Shown: positions 32,046-40,947, counted from the first letter of the stretch. The stretch is 64,000 nucleotides of DNA from Negativicoccus succinicivorans (GCF_014207605.1 NZ_JACHHI010000001.1:186001-250000), one strand, 5' to 3'. Numbers and translations are program-made. Notes: generated from the letters alone by a model not told the origin.

Positions 32046-32984
32046 TTATCGATAACGGTCAAACGTTGAGAAGTGCCATTTGCCGATCATTTGTAAGTCT
32101 TTTTGTGCATGTTTTTGTGCAAAACTTGCCAAGAACCGGCGCACCATAAACGACGCCCCCTTGGGAAGTGTCGTATAATATTTTCTTCCCAACTCTGCCA
32201 GCGTATCTACAAATGCGGCACGGGCCAAGATAGACGCCATTGCCACCGCAGGGTATCGTTCGCCGCGAGGCGTTTGCAAAAGAGGCACGGTAATTTGCGC
32301 CGTCGCCCATTTTTTTTGCATTAGTTCTTCGCGAGCGAAACGATCCAAAATAATTTGCTCAGCAGGAAAACACTGTAATAATTTTTTCATATTGGCGAAA
32401 TGCAAATCAGTCAAAAGATCATTCAAGTTTTTGCCGTTTTTTTGGTAAGCGGCATATTTTTCATTATATAATTGCGGAACAAGTATTGTGACTTCAGCTT
32501 GATCCTCATATTGATCCAGAAAACGTTGCGCTAATTTCGTAATTTGGAGATCGGTCAGTTCTTTACTGTCACGAACGCCCCATGATACTACTTCTCGAGC
32601 CTGATCTTTGGTAAGGTACACGGCTGCGACAACAAGCGGTCCCAGTACATCCCCCTTACCGGATTCATCACAACCGATCACATACGTGTCAATTACTTTT
32701 CTATCTTCCGTTGCCGCTTTGGTTTTCTTTACTTCCGCGCCGGACGAATTAAGATTGGTTGCCAGGGCCTCCAGTTCTTCTTTCCATTCAGGATCCTTGG
32801 TTTGGATCACCAGTCGGAAGCCTTTTTTACCGTGATAAGTGTTTAAAATTGCCGTCTTTTCAGCGCGCACAACTTTCCACTGGATACCGTACGGGATCGT
32901 TTTTGTATTAGTTATTATTATATCATATTGCTTCAGACGCTGAGCCAATTTCTGACGCAGAACATCCGGCGACTCATTTGGCAA
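32046..32984 (-). CDS. rnhC: Ribonuclease HIII
   Basis: A 312-residue RNase H2-fold enzyme with the N-terminal TBP-like substrate-binding domain of RNase HIII (about residues 1-90). Catalytic residues Asp106 and Glu107 are in GCDESGKGD, Asp139 in RDSKELTD and another in ILDRFA. It removes RNA-DNA hybrids. The start is a TTG at 32984 with a GGGGA SD, overlapping the LarC-domain gene by 11 bases. A separate rnhB is present at 59.3 kb, as in Bacillus. Confidence 0.95.
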   Translation of the reverse strand: MPNESPDVLRQKLAQRLKQYDIIITNTKTIPYGIQWKVVRAEKTAILNTYHGKKGFRLVIQTKDPEWKEELEALATNLNSSGAEVKKTKAATEDRKVIDTYVIGCDESGKGDVLGPLVVAAVYLTKDQAREVVSWGVRDSKELTDLQITKLAQRFLDQYEDQAEVTILVPQLYNEKYAAYQKNGKNLNDLLTDLHFANMKKLLQCFPAEQIILDRFAREELMQKKWATAQITVPLLQTPRGERYPAVAMASILARAAFVDTLAELGRKYYTTLPKGASFMVRRFLASFAQKHAQKDLQMIGKWHFSTFDRYR

Positions 32985-33408
32985 GCCTATCTTCCCCTTT
33001 CATTTTCGCTTCCGCTTGCACCTGTCGTAACGGCATGTTTTGCACTCGTGCAATACGGGCACAATCTTCATACTCCGGCTTACATTTATACTCGTTTCCT
33101 ACGCGAGCGTACTTCACGCGCACCGATTCACCGTATAAGAAAATCTCTGTTTCTTGCGTCGGTAAAACCGTTCGCTCACACGTAAATTCGCGTACTCCCC
33201 AACTGGTTGTTTCCTGCAAGATGAAGTCAACCAGCGCTTGCGATTGCTTTTCCTCACAAAGTACACACAAGGTAACTGCCGGACGACTTTTTTTCATAAC
33301 AATCGGGATATACCAAACATCCGACGCACCTGACGCCAAAAGTCGTTCCTGCACATAGGCAAGCGTTTCCGGCGTCATGTCATCCAGATTAGTCTCCAAT
33401 TGTTTCAT
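32974..33408 (-). CDS. Stand-alone LarC C-terminal domain protein (DUF111)
   Basis: A 144-residue protein that matches only the C-terminal domain (LarC2) of the nickel-pincer cofactor insertion protein LarC: ETNLDDMTPETLAYVQERLL near the N terminus, then IVMKKSRPAVTLCVLC. In lactobacilli LarC1 and LarC2 are joined by a programmed frameshift. Here no LarC1 exists upstream; larB is immediately there, with an ATGA overlap. The ATG at 33408 has an AAAGGA SD, so this is a gene in its own right, not a frameshift remnant. Function without LarC1 is unknown. Confidence 0.87.
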   Translation of the reverse strand: MKQLETNLDDMTPETLAYVQERLLASGASDVWYIPIVMKKSRPAVTLCVLCEEKQSQALVDFILQETTSWGVREFTCERTVLPTQETEIFLYGESVRVKYARVGNEYKCKPEYEDCARIARVQNMPLRQVQAEAKMKGEDRLAK

Positions 33409-34163
33409 GACGGATCCTTTTCTCGGCAAATTGCTGCAGCTACTCGAGCAGCACCATAACCGTTATCAATATTTACCACTGCGACTTTATCTGCACAGCT
33501 GGTAAGCATCCCGAAAAGAGCCGTCATGCCGTTTTGCGCGACACCGTACCCCGCCGAAGTCGGCACGCCGATCACCGGAGCCGAAATTAATCCGCTTATC
33601 ACCGTAGGGAGTGCGCCCTCCATACCGGCAATCGCAATGCAAACTTGTGCATCCTTCAGTTCTTTACAAACCGCCAGCAAGCGATGTATCCCCGCCACAC
33701 CGCGATCGTAATATGCTTTCACGGGAATGCCTAAAAACTCAAGTGTTGCCACCGCTTCACGAGCTACACTTTCATCCGCGGCACCGGCGGTTACTACCGC
33801 CACGAAAGAGCGTATGGTTTGATGAGAACATTGGCCGTACGAAAATACACGTCCAATCTCGTCCCATTTGGCTTGCGGTGCGAGTGTATGTAAATATTCG
33901 CCCATTTCCTTACTCAATCGAGTCAAAAGCAAGGGCTTGCTTTGATTTATTGCATATGAAAGTAACTCTGTAAGCTGTTCTTGCGTTTTCCCGCTGGCCA
34001 ATACCACCTCGGGAAACCCCTGTCGCTGAACGCGATTATCATCCCAACAAAGGCGATTAATATCCGTAAAACCATAATACTCCCGAATGTTTTTTTCCAA
34101 TTCAGCCAAATCAAGAGCATTATTTTTCCATGCTTTTAGCCAATTCCCGAGAGGTTCCGTCAT
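33405..34163 (-). CDS. larB: Nickel pincer cofactor biosynthesis protein LarB
   Basis: A 252-residue protein with a C-terminal AIR-carboxylase-like (PurE) domain: VVTAGAADESVAREA, YDRGVAGIHRL, GMEGALPTVISGLI, GVPTSAGYG. LarB carboxylates and hydrolyses nicotinate adenine dinucleotide in the first step of nickel-pincer cofactor synthesis. The start ATG at 34163 with AAGGGA overlaps the methyltransferase gene by 44 bases, but the N terminus (LAELEKNIREYYGF, QGFPEVVL) matches the family. No larA or larE is in the window. Confidence 0.93.
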   Translation of the reverse strand: MTEPLGNWLKAWKNNALDLAELEKNIREYYGFTDINRLCWDDNRVQRQGFPEVVLASGKTQEQLTELLSYAINQSKPLLLTRLSKEMGEYLHTLAPQAKWDEIGRVFSYGQCSHQTIRSFVAVVTAGAADESVAREAVATLEFLGIPVKAYYDRGVAGIHRLLAVCKELKDAQVCIAIAGMEGALPTVISGLISAPVIGVPTSAGYGVAQNGMTALFGMLTSCADKVAVVNIDNGYGAARVAAAICREKDPS

Positions 34164-34947
34164 AGCCTGTCCCTTCCCTCACCAAGCGATGATGAAATAA
34201 AATAATCGCTGCCGCCATGGCTACATTAAGTGATTCTACAGTAGGCGATATCGGAATATGGAAACGCGCATCGGCCTGCTGTAAAATTTCTTCAGGAATG
34301 CCTTTACCTTCGTTACCGAAAAGCCAAAAAACATTGCGCTGTGAAGGCATCATTTCATACGATACACTTTCACCAAGTGTGGTAGCCCAAAGCGGCATCT
34401 GCCGTTTGCGGGCCGCATCATATAAATCTTTCGGAATAATCTGCTGCACCACAGGAATTTGTAAAATAGTTCCCATGGAACTGCGCACCGCTTTATCGTT
34501 AAATAAATCGACAGTACCTTTCGTTGTCCAAACGGCGGCACACTCCGCCGCTGCCGCAAGACGAACTATTGTCCCCGCATTTCCGGGGTCCTGCACACCG
34601 CACAATACTGCAATGGGACCCGGTTGTATGTCTGTTTCCTTCGGTAAACTTGCTGTTTTCACAACTGCGGCAATTTCCTGACTGGCTTCCGTTTGCGCGA
34701 GTGCTTTGAACATTTTCGAAGGCACTATAAAAAGAGGCACCTTTTCCGCTATGGTAAGGCCGCTCGCCTGCAGCCCCGCCTCGGTAGCCCAGATCTCATA
34801 TTGCAAACCGGCCGATTGCAAGATAACCTCCACAGCACGTACGCCTTCTACCAGAAACGAACCGTGCTGCTCACGATATTTACGTTGTGATAGCGCACAG
34901 ACCCGTTTCCAATGCGGATTTTGTAAGCTGGAAATTTCTTTTTTCAC
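34120..34947 (-). CDS. TrmH/SpoU family RNA 2'-O-methyltransferase
   Basis: A 275-residue SPOUT methyltransferase with an N-terminal L30e-like domain (QRKYREQHGSFLVEGVRAVE) and the knot motifs LCGVQDPGNAGTIVR, WLFGNEGKGIPEEI and PISPTVESLNVAMAAAI. It probably methylates a ribose in 23S rRNA or tRNA; the target is not known. It starts with GTG overlapping the ABC gene stop. Confidence 0.92.
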   Translation of the reverse strand: MKKEISSLQNPHWKRVCALSQRKYREQHGSFLVEGVRAVEVILQSAGLQYEIWATEAGLQASGLTIAEKVPLFIVPSKMFKALAQTEASQEIAAVVKTASLPKETDIQPGPIAVLCGVQDPGNAGTIVRLAAAAECAAVWTTKGTVDLFNDKAVRSSMGTILQIPVVQQIIPKDLYDAARKRQMPLWATTLGESVSYEMMPSQRNVFWLFGNEGKGIPEEILQQADARFHIPISPTVESLNVAMAAAIILFHHRLVREGTGYDGTSRELAKSMEK

Positions 34948-36680
34948 GATTCCAACAACTCCCGAAAGTATCCTGATGTATTGGCCAATTCCTGATAGGT
35001 GCCGGTCTGAATAATCCGACCTTCCCGAAATACATAAATACGATCCGCATTCCGAATCGTCGACAAGCGATGTGCAATCAAAAGAATCGTACGTTCACCG
35101 CGAATACCGGCTAGGGATTTTTGAATTCTTTCTTCCGTAGCGCTATCCATATTCGCAGTTGCTTCATCCAAAACCAACACCGGATACCGTCGCGCCATCA
35201 CACGAGCTAACGATAACAACTGTCGCTCTCCCGCCGAAAAAAAGCTTCCCAGATATCCCGCCTGGGTATAAATACCTTGCGGTAGTTGTTGAATTTCATC
35301 CCAAAGATTTACTTTTTGCAAAGCATGAATAATCCGCTCCGGTGTTAACGTCGGATTATGTAAGCTGATATTTTCCGCCACCGTACCTTTAAACAAATGC
35401 TGATTTTGAAAAACGTAACCCAAGAGTGTACGAGTGGAGGCGATCGAATAATCTTCAATCGGTTTGTCGTTTAAAAGAATACGCCCCCGTTGCGGAATAT
35501 ACATGCGCAATGCAAGCGACATCACTGTCGTTTTACCTGCCCCTGAAGTGCCGGCAATACCCACCAACTCTCCATTATCGACATAGAAGGAAACATCTTT
35601 CAGCACCCATTTTTCCTCGTCACCATAATGGAACCAGACATTCTCAAACTCCAAAGACCTGAACGGCTCTTCAAAATCCGGGCGATCGTCAATTTCCGTC
35701 ACGCTCGTTTGCTCCCACATTTCGCCCACGCGATCAACCCCCGCCAAGGCAGACTGCAAGGTATTGTAGCGTTCTGCCATACCGCGAACCGGAGCAAAAA
35801 ACTTCTCAATATACTGAATAAAAACAAACACGAGTGCCGCATCCGTAATATCGACGGCTAAATTGGTATAACCTAAAATCAGCACTACACAAATAAAATA
35901 AGTAAAATCGACAAACGGTCGAAAGACGGAAAATGTACGGACCTCCTGAATTCCTGCCGTGACATAGGCCTGATTAATCGTATCATACTCTTTAATGACT
36001 GCTTTTTCCGCATTGTATGATTTGACAATCATGATACCGCTCATCGCTTCCTGAATAAAACTGTTGGAAACAGAAATACAGGAACGCACTTTGCGATACG
36101 CTCGACGGCTGTATTGGCGGAAAATATATACCGCAATTCCCAGTAAAATCATTACCGTCAAAGATGCCAAGGCGAGGCGCATATGCATTTGCAGCAAAAT
36201 TACAATGATGCCGACCATCATTAAAAAGTCACCGCAAAAAGGAATTAAAACCTCGATAAAAAAAGCGCGAATCGCATCTGTGTCATTCGTTACCTTGGTG
36301 ACTAAATTACCGGTTTTGTAGCGTTTCAGCGAACTTTCCGACTGCACTAAAATGCGTTCGAAAACGTTTTGACGAATGCGATAAATAATATTTTGCCCAA
36401 CATATTGCAAAGAAAAATTCAACGCATATAAAAGTCCGACGCTTAGAAATACCGTTGTCAAATACAACCAACCGACCCGATATAAAGCGGTAAGATCTTT
36501 CACGGGAAATATATCGCTGATTGCGTATTTCAATAGGTACGGACGCAACAGATCGAGTCCCACTGTCACCGCTACCAGTATTCCGGCCAATACCCACCAA
36601 CCGTAATACGGTTTTGCATAATTAAATAAGAGCCGGAGTTGCTTCAAATCGCGGCGATTTTTTCGTTGTTTATTCGCCAT
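34944..36680 (-). CDS. ABC exporter half-transporter with consensus ATP site (subunit B)
   Basis: A 578-residue half-transporter: six-helix membrane domain (about residues 20-320) plus ATPase domain. Walker A GTSGAGKTT, Walker B VLVLDEATANMD with the catalytic Glu, and the H-loop LIAHRLS are intact. The signature reads FSAGERQ instead of LSGGQ. The partner gene has the opposite defects, so the two form a heterodimeric exporter with one consensus and one degenerate ATP site. Multidrug or lipid export is likely; the cargo is unknown. Confidence 0.93.
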   Translation of the reverse strand: MANKQRKNRRDLKQLRLLFNYAKPYYGWWVLAGILVAVTVGLDLLRPYLLKYAISDIFPVKDLTALYRVGWLYLTTVFLSVGLLYALNFSLQYVGQNIIYRIRQNVFERILVQSESSLKRYKTGNLVTKVTNDTDAIRAFFIEVLIPFCGDFLMMVGIIVILLQMHMRLALASLTVMILLGIAVYIFRQYSRRAYRKVRSCISVSNSFIQEAMSGIMIVKSYNAEKAVIKEYDTINQAYVTAGIQEVRTFSVFRPFVDFTYFICVVLILGYTNLAVDITDAALVFVFIQYIEKFFAPVRGMAERYNTLQSALAGVDRVGEMWEQTSVTEIDDRPDFEEPFRSLEFENVWFHYGDEEKWVLKDVSFYVDNGELVGIAGTSGAGKTTVMSLALRMYIPQRGRILLNDKPIEDYSIASTRTLLGYVFQNQHLFKGTVAENISLHNPTLTPERIIHALQKVNLWDEIQQLPQGIYTQAGYLGSFFSAGERQLLSLARVMARRYPVLVLDEATANMDSATEERIQKSLAGIRGERTILLIAHRLSTIRNADRIYVFREGRIIQTGTYQELANTSGYFRELLES

Positions 36681-36683
36681 CGC

Positions 36684-38414
36684 TTATGCCTCCTGCTGAT
36701 GATATAAAACGTAATACTCGCCGTGCCGATTCCACAGTTCCTCATGAGTGCCCTGTTCAACGATGTGTCCATCTTTAAAAACGAAGATAATATCGGCATC
36801 ACGCAAGGCATCAATGCGCTGGGAAATAAAAAGGATCGTATATTTTCGACGCAGTTTTAAAATACTTTCTTCAATCATCGCAGCCGTTTGAAAATCGAGT
36901 GCCGAAAAAACGTCATCCAAAAGCAACAAGGGTGCCCGTTTGTATAAAGCACGAGCAATTCCGATACGCTGCCGTTGTCCCCCGGAGAGATCCGTACCTG
37001 CTTCCTGCAATTTGCTGCTTGGTCCCTGTAAACGATCCTGCAAAGAAAGTGAAATCGCCGTATCATCCATTAACTGTTGGACATAATCCATATCCTGCTC
37101 CTGCGCGGGTGCGGGGAAAGTGATATTGTCAGCCACTGTTTTTGAAAAAAGAATTTGCTCCTGCGGAACAAACCCGCTCAGCGCACGCAGGTCTTCTAAA
37201 CAGTACGAACGCACATCTTTGTCATTAATAAACAACGTACCTGCCGGCGGATTGTACAAGCGAAGCAACAATTTGAAAAATGTAGTCTTGCCGCTGCCCG
37301 GTGCGCCGACGAGCCCAACAAATGCCCCTTCGGGAATAGTTAGATTCACATCGCAAAGCGCCGGTGTGTCCGCTTCGGGATAGGTAAAGGTAAGATGTTC
37401 TGCTCGAACCTTTGCTTGTGCAGGCACACTGTCTCGATGGTCCGCGCAGTCATCCGTTGCCTGTTCTTCCGGCCACTCAAAATACTCGCGCAAACGATCA
37501 TATGAGCCCAAGGCCCGATTCATCACTGCAATCAAGCCGCCGACTCCCATCGTGGCCATGATCAACATACCGATATACCCGTTAATAGCAACAAAATCAC
37601 CGACGGAAATTTCATCGTTGATAACCAGTCTGCCACAAATAAAAAGTGAAACTGCATAGCAAATCATCGGTAAAATACGCATCATCGGTATAAATACAGC
37701 TTGCACGCGGGCAAGTGATAAGTTGCCCTGCATATTTTCTTCATTTAATGTTGCAAAATATCGTGCCACGGATGCTTCTTCGACAAGACTTTTAATGATA
37801 GGCAAGCCGAGAAACAGCTCTTGCGTATATTCGGTCAGATTACTGAATAGGTCCTGCACATGACGAAACCGTTTACGCACCACACGTCCGAGCAAAACTG
37901 CAGCCAGCAAAATTAACGGCATCGGCAATAAAACACGCACCGCCAGCGCTAATGTGATTTGACTTGCCATCATCCAAAGCGCCAAACCGTTTAAAAAGAT
38001 CGCATCTACCAAAAGCAGCATCCCTAAACCGAATGCAATTCGGATCGACGTTACGTCATTGATAAGTAAAGCCATGATTTTGCCGGGACCATGTTTTTCG
38101 TAAAATTGCACCGGTAATCGGATGGATTTTTTGACAATCGCATCCCGCATTAAATATTCACTTTTGCGCATTTGACCGAGAATGCAAAGGCGGTAGCCAA
38201 ATTTGCACACTAAAATTGCCAGCCCCAACAGCAAAATATTGCCCACATAGCTGGCAAGATGTGTCTTCCCTAAACTGATATCATCTATCGCGGCCCCCAG
38301 TAATTTGGGCACCCATAATTGCAATACATCTACTGCAATTAAAAGTAGAATACCCAAAAAGTAGACCGGAAAATGCGGCCATAAAAACCGTTTGAAAAAT
38401 TGTCGATAATTCAT
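36684..38414 (-). CDS. ABC exporter half-transporter with degenerate ATP site (subunit A)
   Basis: A 576-residue half-transporter with six membrane helices (about residues 15-310) and an ATPase domain. Walker A GAPGSGKTT and the signature LSGGQRQ are normal, but Walker B is LLLLDDVFSALD with Asp in place of the catalytic Glu, and the switch His is Gln (ISQRIDAL). It lies three bases upstream of its partner and is the first gene of the 11-gene run to thrB. The pattern matches heterodimers such as TM287/288 and BmrCD. Confidence 0.93.
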   Translation of the reverse strand: MNYRQFFKRFLWPHFPVYFLGILLLIAVDVLQLWVPKLLGAAIDDISLGKTHLASYVGNILLLGLAILVCKFGYRLCILGQMRKSEYLMRDAIVKKSIRLPVQFYEKHGPGKIMALLINDVTSIRIAFGLGMLLLVDAIFLNGLALWMMASQITLALAVRVLLPMPLILLAAVLLGRVVRKRFRHVQDLFSNLTEYTQELFLGLPIIKSLVEEASVARYFATLNEENMQGNLSLARVQAVFIPMMRILPMICYAVSLFICGRLVINDEISVGDFVAINGYIGMLIMATMGVGGLIAVMNRALGSYDRLREYFEWPEEQATDDCADHRDSVPAQAKVRAEHLTFTYPEADTPALCDVNLTIPEGAFVGLVGAPGSGKTTFFKLLLRLYNPPAGTLFINDKDVRSYCLEDLRALSGFVPQEQILFSKTVADNITFPAPAQEQDMDYVQQLMDDTAISLSLQDRLQGPSSKLQEAGTDLSGGQRQRIGIARALYKRAPLLLLDDVFSALDFQTAAMIEESILKLRRKYTILFISQRIDALRDADIIFVFKDGHIVEQGTHEELWNRHGEYYVLYHQQEA

Positions 38415-38436
38415 TATTCACTCCTTACGTACAGTT

Positions 38437-38466
38437 ATTGTAACATATTCCTTATGCATCTATTAA
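38437..38466 (-). promoter_or_regulatory. Promoter of the ABC exporter to thrB run
   Basis: On the minus strand an extended -10 TGTTACAAT (TACAAT = plus 38442-38437) with TTAATA (38466-38461) 18 bases upstream. The -35 overlaps the preceding terminator's T-run. Confidence 0.55.
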
Positions 38467-38501
38467 AAAGAAGCCGAGGCGCTGCCCCGGCTTCTTTTTA
38501 A
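38463..38501 (-). terminator. Terminator after the glutamine synthetase gene
   Basis: A 14-base inverted repeat (38463-38476 and 38488-38501), core AGAAGCCG / CGGCTTCT with A/T tracts. It ends the glutamine synthetase transcript on the minus strand. Confidence 0.85.
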
Positions 38502-38503
38502 TG

Positions 38504-40408
38504 CTAAAAAATATTTTCTTTGTACGTATGGTAAAGATCATCCAGCTCCTGCAACTTTTTATCCATTTCAATCTGCATTGCAGAGGCCTGATCATAATCG
38601 CCTTCCACCAACAACGAGCGAATTTGTGTAAAAATACTCTTTTTTCCGATATCGTCTTTCGCAAGTTCATTACGACGGGAAACAATTTCTTCCCAACGCT
38701 TACGATCCAACTCATTATCCGCCGGTAATTCTTTATACGAACACAAACGGTACATTGCTTCATCAATAATGCGATTGTGCAATTCCAGTTTCCAACGGTT
38801 GATGACCCCGGTCAAGAACGATTCCATCAGTCGCTTCGAGAACGCATCTCCTGCCGCTAACGCCTCCTGCTTACCAGGATTCTCGCGCAACATTTTGATA
38901 TTTTCCCAAACGGTTGCCGGCGGACGCGAGAAATGATGCTGACGTTCCTCTTCGGTGAACATTTCAAAGACATCTTCTTCACTGCGATACGCCCGATCTT
39001 TTTCCAAGTAATCGGCGTCATCTCCCGGGGCTTTCGACAATTCTGCCAACAACTCATCGGTTGTTTTACCGCTCTTCACCGCATATTTAATACCGTCCAG
39101 TGCGGCGAGGTAGCACAAGGCAATGCAAGTATATGTATTCGTGTACGGATTCGGTGCACGCAATTCAAAGCGAGTGGCCAGCGGGTTCTTAAGGTCACGG
39201 ATTAAACCGATTAAAATGGTGCGATTTCGCGACGGAATCGCCGGCGCCTGACCAAGGGATGTAACAATACAAACCGGTGCTTCAAAGCCCGGCTGTAAAC
39301 GATTTAACGCATCCGTTGTGGAGCTGATAAACGGATTCATTGCTTCGTAGTTTTTCAAAATGCCCATGATCGCACCGTAACCGAGTACGCTGACAAAGTC
39401 TTCTTTCATATCTTTCGGCGCAAATAAGTTGATTACTTTGCCCGATTTCATTTTTGCAGACAGTCCGATATGTGTATGTTTACCGCTGCCGGCAACACCG
39501 TGGATCGGTTTCGCTTTAAAAGTGACCTCTAAACCGTGTTTGCGAAATGTTTCACGAACAATAATACGCGCTTCCAGTTCGTTATCAGCAGTCTGCAGTG
39601 GATTGGACGAGAATTTCCAGTCGATTTCCAACTGTTCCAAAATGTTTATAAGGCGCCCGTTGTCATCAATGCGCGGTTTTACACCGCCCACTTCTTTATG
39701 ACCCATTTCAGGCTGCAAGCCTAATTTTTTCAACAACTCAATGGATTCTTCCATTGCAGTGCGAACCGCTCCATGGGTTCGTTGCCAGTATTGCTCTTTC
39801 ATGCGCTGCGAAACCGATAATGCACGGCTGTCGATCGGCTGACTCGGCGTTTTTACCCAAAATTCAAGTTCGGTCGCTGTGGTAAATAAAAGTTCGTCAA
39901 TTTCTTTAACATTAACGTGCTCCATCCCCGGAACCGTATGCGTCGAAAGTAACTCTAAAATCTCCTGTTCAACATACGCAATACTGCGTTTCAAGATCGA
40001 ACGGGCATCTACCATTTCTCCATTGTGGATCAAAAAAGCCGGAATGCGGAGTGTCCCGATCGGCTTTCCCGTTTGTGGATCCAAATGATCGTAATTGTAG
40101 TCGACCACCCAATTTACGTCTGGGTCGGCAATCATATCGATTCGGGCATTATTTAGTGTAGCAATCGTGGGAAGAACCACCGATGAACCATCGGTTTGCA
40201 CTGCATCACCGGAGAAAAAGTCGTTATAATTTTTAAAAAACAATTCAATCGGAATACGTTCATCGGTATCGTTACCGGCCATATCAATCCCGACAATGGA
40301 AACATATTGAATTTCAGGGTACTGTGCTAATAACGAAAGTACACCTTCTTTACCGTATTTGCCTGCGGGAATGACATAAAGAAGTTCTTCATCACGTAAC
40401 ATGTTCAT
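38504..40408 (-). CDS. Large, divergent glutamine synthetase family protein
   Basis: A 634-residue member of the glutamine synthetase fold. The catalytic core is visible: AGSGKHTHIGLS, FEAPVCI, the Arg segment PSRNRTILIGLI, and FELRAPNPYTNTY in the place of the usual RxPDxxANPYL. Compared with type I enzymes (about 450 residues) it carries inserts and a C-terminal helical extension of roughly 120 residues, and it is shorter than type III. The ATG at 40408 has a GGAGGAACC leader; a longer frame to 40462 runs into the upstream hairpin. It is probably the ammonium-assimilating enzyme, but gamma-glutamylation of another amine cannot be excluded. Confidence 0.85.
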   Translation of the reverse strand: MNMLRDEELLYVIPAGKYGKEGVLSLLAQYPEIQYVSIVGIDMAGNDTDERIPIELFFKNYNDFFSGDAVQTDGSSVVLPTIATLNNARIDMIADPDVNWVVDYNYDHLDPQTGKPIGTLRIPAFLIHNGEMVDARSILKRSIAYVEQEILELLSTHTVPGMEHVNVKEIDELLFTTATELEFWVKTPSQPIDSRALSVSQRMKEQYWQRTHGAVRTAMEESIELLKKLGLQPEMGHKEVGGVKPRIDDNGRLINILEQLEIDWKFSSNPLQTADNELEARIIVRETFRKHGLEVTFKAKPIHGVAGSGKHTHIGLSAKMKSGKVINLFAPKDMKEDFVSVLGYGAIMGILKNYEAMNPFISSTTDALNRLQPGFEAPVCIVTSLGQAPAIPSRNRTILIGLIRDLKNPLATRFELRAPNPYTNTYTCIALCYLAALDGIKYAVKSGKTTDELLAELSKAPGDDADYLEKDRAYRSEEDVFEMFTEEERQHHFSRPPATVWENIKMLRENPGKQEALAAGDAFSKRLMESFLTGVINRWKLELHNRIIDEAMYRLCSYKELPADNELDRKRWEEIVSRRNELAKDDIGKKSIFTQIRSLLVEGDYDQASAMQIEMDKKLQELDDLYHTYKENIF

Positions 40409-40423
40409 TTGGTTCCTCCTCAA

Positions 40424-40457
40424 TAAAAAGACCTCAACACGATATCGAGTTGAGGTC
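40424..40457 (-). terminator. Terminator-like hairpin in the leader of the glutamine synthetase gene
   Basis: Stem GACCTCAAC / GTTGAGGTC (40430-40438 and 40449-40457) with an inner CGATATCG palindrome, followed on the minus strand by TTTTTATT and then at once by the SD and ATG of the glutamine synthetase gene. It ends the rpsU-yqeY transcript or acts as an attenuator; no promoter fits between it and the ATG. Confidence 0.8.
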
Positions 40458-40474
40458 CCCATTGACCGAATATT

Positions 40475-40930
40475 CTATTTATTGCTGGCCAACCACTCAC
40501 GTACAGCTTGGTTGACTACTTTCCCATCTGCCCGGCCTTTTAACCGAGGCATAACAGCCTTCATCAAAGTCCCTATATTTCGTTCTTCAGGTGCTAATTG
40601 GGAAGCGGTTTCGACAACAATGTTACCCACTTCTTCTGCACTGACAGGCTGCGGTAAATAGCGACTCAATACTTCAATCTCTGCTTTAGTTTGCGTAATC
40701 AGATCATGACGATCCGATTTTTCAAACTCCGCCAAAGAATCTTTCCGGAGTTTCATTTCTTTCGCTAAAATACCTATGACATCTTCTTCTGCTAAAGGCT
40801 CAGAACTGTCAATCTCAGCATTTTTAATCGCGGCGCGAGCCATGCGGATGACCGAGAGTGCAAGCTTGCCATCTTCTTTGGCCTTCATGGCCTCTTTCAT
40901 GTCACGCTGCAGGGTTTCTTGAATGGTCAT
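40475..40930 (-). CDS. GatB/YqeY domain-containing protein
   Basis: A 151-residue YqeY family protein, related to the tail domain of GatB that recognises tRNA. Motifs are LQRDMKEAMKAKEDGKLAL, LSVIRMARAAIKNAEID, and GTLMKAVMPRLKGRADGK. It follows rpsU by 17 bases, a conserved pair in Firmicutes. Its exact role is not established. The ATG at 40930 (preceded by a TTG) with GGTG is the likely start. Confidence 0.92.
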   Translation of the reverse strand: MTIQETLQRDMKEAMKAKEDGKLALSVIRMARAAIKNAEIDSSEPLAEEDVIGILAKEMKLRKDSLAEFEKSDRHDLITQTKAEIEVLSRYLPQPVSAEEVGNIVVETASQLAPEERNIGTLMKAVMPRLKGRADGKVVNQAVREWLASNK

Positions 40931-40947
40931 CAACTTTCACCTTCTCG

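Noticed and set aside
32974..33429. LarC2 gene as the second half of a frameshifted or truncated larC
   Set aside because: larB lies directly upstream with an ATGA overlap, and the gene has its own SD and ATG; no LarC1 sequence remains in any frame nearby.
34217..34681. 154-codon plus-strand frame over the SpoU methyltransferase gene
   Set aside because: Antisense shadow; the minus-strand frame carries all SPOUT motifs.
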